From Ignelater luminosus (taxonomy: Eukaryota; Arthropoda; Insecta; Coleoptera; Elateridae), in NCBI GenBank assembly GCA_011009095.1, contig VTPC01000425.1, positions 120,458 through 184,457 of the forward strand: a stretch of DNA of 64,000 nucleotides. Reading direction: 5' to 3'. Shown piece after piece: positions 60,101 through 64,000 of this stretch (its first letter is position 1; each line of letters opens with the position of its first letter). A program made the position numbers and the translations under genes. Under the pieces are notes generated by a model that was given only the letters and a program-made list of their open reading frames with translations, was not told the origin of the DNA and made no database searches.

Positions 60101-61996
60101 CACTCTGCTTGTAGGGTTCCCTTGTTGATTAAATTTTGATAAATAACTAATTTGCTATAGCATTTTAATATGTCAAATTTTTTTTTTGAGGCACAAAGAT
60201 TTCTCAAATTTCTCATTTTAGTCTGCGCTGAATCATGGTCACGTCTTAAATCCAGTGCTTGTTGATAAGGCGCTGGTGAGCTACTTTCTGGACATACCAT
60301 TTGTGCATGAGACCCTCTTCTTGTCTATGTCAATCCCTCCCAAGAGGGAAATCTTCTTGGACACTTTGAATTCATTCATATGACGAATGTACCACATTTG
60401 TAGAAGGTTAGGCAATTTTAAGATGTCGTATTTCGTGTGGTCTTTTCATTGAAATTCAGCTTATTCCTTGTTATGAAACCAGATGTTAAAATCTATTTAT
60501 TTGGTAAATGCATGTTACAATCGGTTTGGCTTTCTTTCCAGAAGTATAGATGTCCGTCATATTATGGATGGATGATAAATGACTCTGATCATCCTTGATG
60601 TTCATTTTGTAAGTAGATGGATTCATTACTTTCAAGATAATCTGCTAGGAGGCTTTTGCATCCAATCCTGAACATATATTTTAGAATATTTTTGTTTCTT
60701 AGGATATTTGTTTAGCCATTCAATAAGTGAAGGCAGAACACAATTCTTTTTTTTTTGTGATTCTGGAAACTTCTTAAAACATCATGTGAAAGTTTGATTT
60801 TATTAAAATTTTTACTTAGAAATTTATGCTCTTAATTCCTGCTCACATGCAAGGCTGCCATCTGGGAAGCCTGGGATTCAATCAAATTAACTTTTGAATT
60901 TGAAATGTTTCCCATTCAAGAAAATAGATTTTGATAAGAAGTGTTTATATCCAATTTTTTTTCTTCTATTGGACTCTAAAAGATCGTGGAGGAAAGATAC
61001 CAAGCCTTTGCCTGCTTTTGGGTTTAAATACAAGATCAACACATACTTTGAAAATATTTGATACAATTAGCAAAGTAATGAAACAGAATGTTGGTATGCA
61101 AATTTCAACCATTACTTTATTTACTTACTAATCTCAGATTTCCTATTTTAATAATATCTAACATTTTCCACACCATTCATAAGTGTCATACTTACCTTAG
61201 TTTCAGTGATTTTATAACCATGTTCACCTTTCTGCCAATCCCAAACAGAAATAGTGTGGTCAGAAGCTTCATCAATTGCTAGAAGTAATGCTCCACCATC
61301 AGCTTTACTGAATGAAATACAGCAAACAGATATATCAAAATCATTCATTCCTATGACAGCCATTGTGTGAAGAGATACAGAGTTCCATACTCGAACATGT
61401 GGCTAAAACAACAGTTATTATTATTATTACTATTTTTGTTAGTTTAGCTGATTACAATAATTGATTTTTACTCATTTATTCAACATGATAAGTTAGTTAA
61501 TTTTAATATTTTTAATTTCAGTATGACTTGCTAAATGTTAATACTGTAAAGGTCACTTACCCTTGCTTCACGTTTATCGTGTCCAGCACATTGCCCTGTA
61601 GCAACTATTAATTTGTTGGGATGTATGGCCAAACTAATAACAGATAAGAGTGAATTTAAATAGAAGGATAATTAAAACGATTTTTTGTACCTTTTGACAT
61701 CATCAGTATGTCCTAAATAATGTCTCTGGTTTTGTTCTTCTGTGTTATAAAGTACTACAACGGCAGCCACAAAGTAAACCATCTCTCCAGTTGGTAACAT
61801 GTACAAATTCGATCTACAGTCACGTCCTCGGTATCCATAAACCCAGTCGAGTTTGAGTTTTTGTGACGGTGCAGTTGCAACTTTTGTAATATCATAATTA
61901 TCAGCCACATCTGTTGGTGCGCTTAGTATAATCGGTCGACCTCTTAAGTACATACGAACTGTTTGATCTTCGTCATTGTAGGTTGCTTCTTTTGTA
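57144..61996 (-). CDS. EMAP-like (EML) WD-repeat microtubule-associated protein, 5' end missing
   Basis: Microtubule-binding protein of the echinoderm microtubule-associated protein-like family. Nine exons (minus strand): 61996-61691, 61633-61561, 61402-61196, 59571-59176, 59107-58850, 58787-58533, 58268-58181, 57551-57325, 57269-57144. All join in phase and give about 644 residues. The first carries the HELP motif (LKLDWVYGYRGRDCRSNLYM). The following exons hold the tandem atypical WD40 propellers, for example RVWNSVSLHTM, ATAGHDKLLQMWDS, VIQYSPDGSMLALGSRDNHV and KLMATGDDFGKVKLYSYP, ending VLQWIIS. The first exon starts in mid-codon, so at least one exon with the N-terminal region lies upstream, in 62-64 kb or beyond. 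The paralogue (EML1-4) cannot be chosen from this part. Confidence 0.93.
57788..58252 (+). other. Unrecognised open frame of about 150 codons, opposite strand to EML
   Basis: A plus-strand frame, open from a stop at 57785 to about 58252, lies mostly in the EML intron between exons 58181-58268 and 57325-57551 and overlaps the first of these. Its ATG would be at 57839 (MQEHYQAMAFKSN). Composition is protein-like in the first 100 codons (KVVIGHSPDGDVQLLAIAFL, ENVFEKASTLEETILS), but the last part is only antisense to the EML exon. I do not recognise the family. It could be a fragment of a retrocopy or an unknown transposon. Confidence 0.25.
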
Positions 61997-64000
61997 CTGG
62001 AATTAAAAATATTAGAATAAATTAAGAGTATGTAAAGGTTACGTTATATTGGGAAGCAAATAAGCATATTAGCAAATATTTAGCGTTTTACAGAAAAAAA
62101 AAGCATATACAGTTAATGTGTATGTGTAGCAGTTAATATTAATAATAGTTATGCTGAAAGAATTGTAATTCAGCAACTTAGTTCTTGTCTTGTAAAATAA
62201 TATGTTTAATAGAGTGATTTGCATGGCTTGATTGTGTTTACAAAATCATTTGTATGGTTTGACCATGCCTAAATCAATAAGCTCGATTCATATTCACATG
62301 TAGGTAAGTATTTCATATAATAGTAGCAAAGTTTTAGACATCATCAATTAATTTAGAAAAGATTACAAATGGTACTTACAACAATAAATACAACAATCTT
62401 GAAGTATGAAAAAGATGAGGAATACCCAAAGATGAATAGCCAAAATGTTTGGAAAAAAATCATAAAAGAAAACTGAAAGATAAGAAAATGGAAGAAAATT
62501 CAAATACAGCCTTAAGCTCACAAAGCAAATGACAAACCATATTCATTTGAAAGCTAAATTAGGTTAATTATATTTCTGCTGATTTTTAATAATTTGCCAT
62601 GCATTTTAGGCGAGAGCAAGCTACCATTAAAGGGTATAAATTCCTTTGACTATAACAGTTAAATAGGATACAAATTAAAATGGAAAACTGTATGGTTGCA
62701 ATTTGAACATTAATACTTGACTGGAAAAAAACAATTTGGAAAATAAAAAAGCACATTATCGTACCAAGTCTAAAATCTGTAAGAACAAAATTGAATTTAT
62801 TAACTTTTTGTTACATGGTCAAACCATACCTACCTAAATTACATCTCTGAATGTAGACCACATCATAATATGAAGCATATCTAATTAATGCTGCTAAGTG
62901 TCCAAAATCTTAGAGCAAGAATTTACTGTAATTGTAACACCTACCTTAACCTGCCAATACATTCTTTTAACAGACATATATACAATCTGATTATAAATTA
63001 AAAAAAAAGAAGTGAAAATGTCTTGTGAAATATTACAAAAGCAATACCTGTATCTTTTTAGTCTCCTGCGTTTCAGCCTCACCATGGTCAAAAATAAGAA
63101 AAAGTTTAAAATCTGTCAAATATCCTTTTGTTTTACCTACTATATACATCTATCTAGCGATATGTACAAAAGGTGATCAACAATTGTTTAAAATTTTTAA
63201 GGTATATAATTAAGGTGGTCTATCAGTTGGAAACTTCCTAGATCTTACTACTCATAAAGATTAGTCATGAATGCTTTGTTTGCAAGATGTACGCACCTAT
63301 ATTTACCTTAATATCAAACTACTTAATGACTTTTATTATCTTTAATTCCTGAGAAAAATATAAAAGGAATAAATAAAACCGCGTTATATTAACAAATGCA
63401 TAGATAGAATAAAACAGCGTTTATATGCAAAAGTAGGTCAATTAAATTAAAAACTCGTCCATCCCCTGAGGTTTGATCATATACAGGCGCCAACAAGGCT
63501 ACCCCCGATAATAGACATCAACAACAAGGTCTTTTAAAGGAAGTTTTCACAACATTAATGGAAAGGAAGGAAGGACGCCTTTTTCTTTATTTATCGATTT
63601 GTAAGTAAGATACACGAGTTGCGTCTTTCAGTCATTTTATGTAAACATTTTGTTTTTCATTTATAGAGTAGGCTTTCAACTGTTCTTCTTATTAATATAA
63701 AAAAGTAATTTTAAAACGCAGAATATCCTACGATCAAAAAAATATTTGTCAAGTTCGTTGGAAAATCTTTAAATAAACGTCTCTGCGATTTATTCTATCA
63801 TCTCTTTTTAAACCTGAACATTAATGGACGAATTTAGCTGTAATTGTGTACTTTGTGCAAGAAGCGTGAAATTTGATATAGCTGTCAATTAACGCGGAAG
63901 GATTTCAAATACGACATAATATTCTCACTTATAGAATCACACAAAAAAAATTAAACAAAGCTCTAACATCACAAGTTGCGTGCAATCATTATTCTAAAAA
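61997..64000. other. 5' side of EML, upstream exon not found
   Basis: Expected to hold EML intron and perhaps an N-terminal exon. A minus-strand stretch ending at about 63050 (GEAETQETKKIQ followed by GTATTG) is open and could be a small exon, but its acceptor and homology are unclear. Nothing else recognised. Confidence 0.3.

Noticed and set aside
62894-63091. Candidate N-terminal EML exon on the minus strand
   Set aside because: It has a GT after GAAACGCAGGAGACTAAAAA-type sequence, but neither the acceptor, the phase nor family similarity could be confirmed. Mentioned only as a possibility.

Overview
The window is AT-rich animal nuclear DNA, almost certainly from an insect. The genes are intron-rich with GT/AG splice sites, and the products are typical insect orthologues. 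Class I and class II transposable elements are dense. There is also a short tract of TTAGG, the telomere pentamer of most insect orders. I do not assign an order or species.

Six host genes can be supported, and splice phases closed in frame for every one except a single joint in CoREST. From left to right: CoREST/RCOR (minus, 9489-20104); mitochondrial ribosomal protein mRpL41 (plus, 20407-21003), divergent from CoREST; lipoyl synthase LIAS (plus, 35342-36745); a PPM/PP2C-type Ser/Thr phosphatase (minus, 38621-49720) whose catalytic domain is split by a 10 kb intron; lin-52 of the MuvB/DREAM complex (plus, 50229-50993), divergent from the phosphatase; and an EMAP-like (EML) WD-repeat microtubule protein (minus, from 57144, 5' end not found). 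They do not form an operon. Themes are chromatin and cell-cycle repression (CoREST, lin-52), mitochondrial function (mRpL41, LIAS), signalling (PP2C) and cytoskeleton (EML).

Most of the rest is transposon-derived. Positions 1-932 hold a piggyBac transposase relic and about 2.1-4.0 kb holds a hAT-like relic with repeats. The large CoREST intron contains three pairs of inverted repeats. The 9.3 kb between 22960 and 32246 is one pogo-like DNA transposon interrupted by three later insertions: a 1031 bp element with many TTGCAAG-type motifs near its ends, a 6.0 kb BEL/Pao LTR retrotransposon with intact 5 bp target duplication, and a 1015 bp TIR element. Two more MITE-like elements follow, then a fold-back structure whose loop is the TTAGG tract. 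The PP2C intron carries a deleted Tigger-like element and a broken transposase-like gene. A deleted mariner lies at 54982-55812.

I saw no tRNA, rRNA or CRISPR. I found no convincing novel functional system. The most unusual structures are the fold-back with a telomere-repeat loop, the nested transposon stack, and the interleaved inverted repeats in the CoREST intron.
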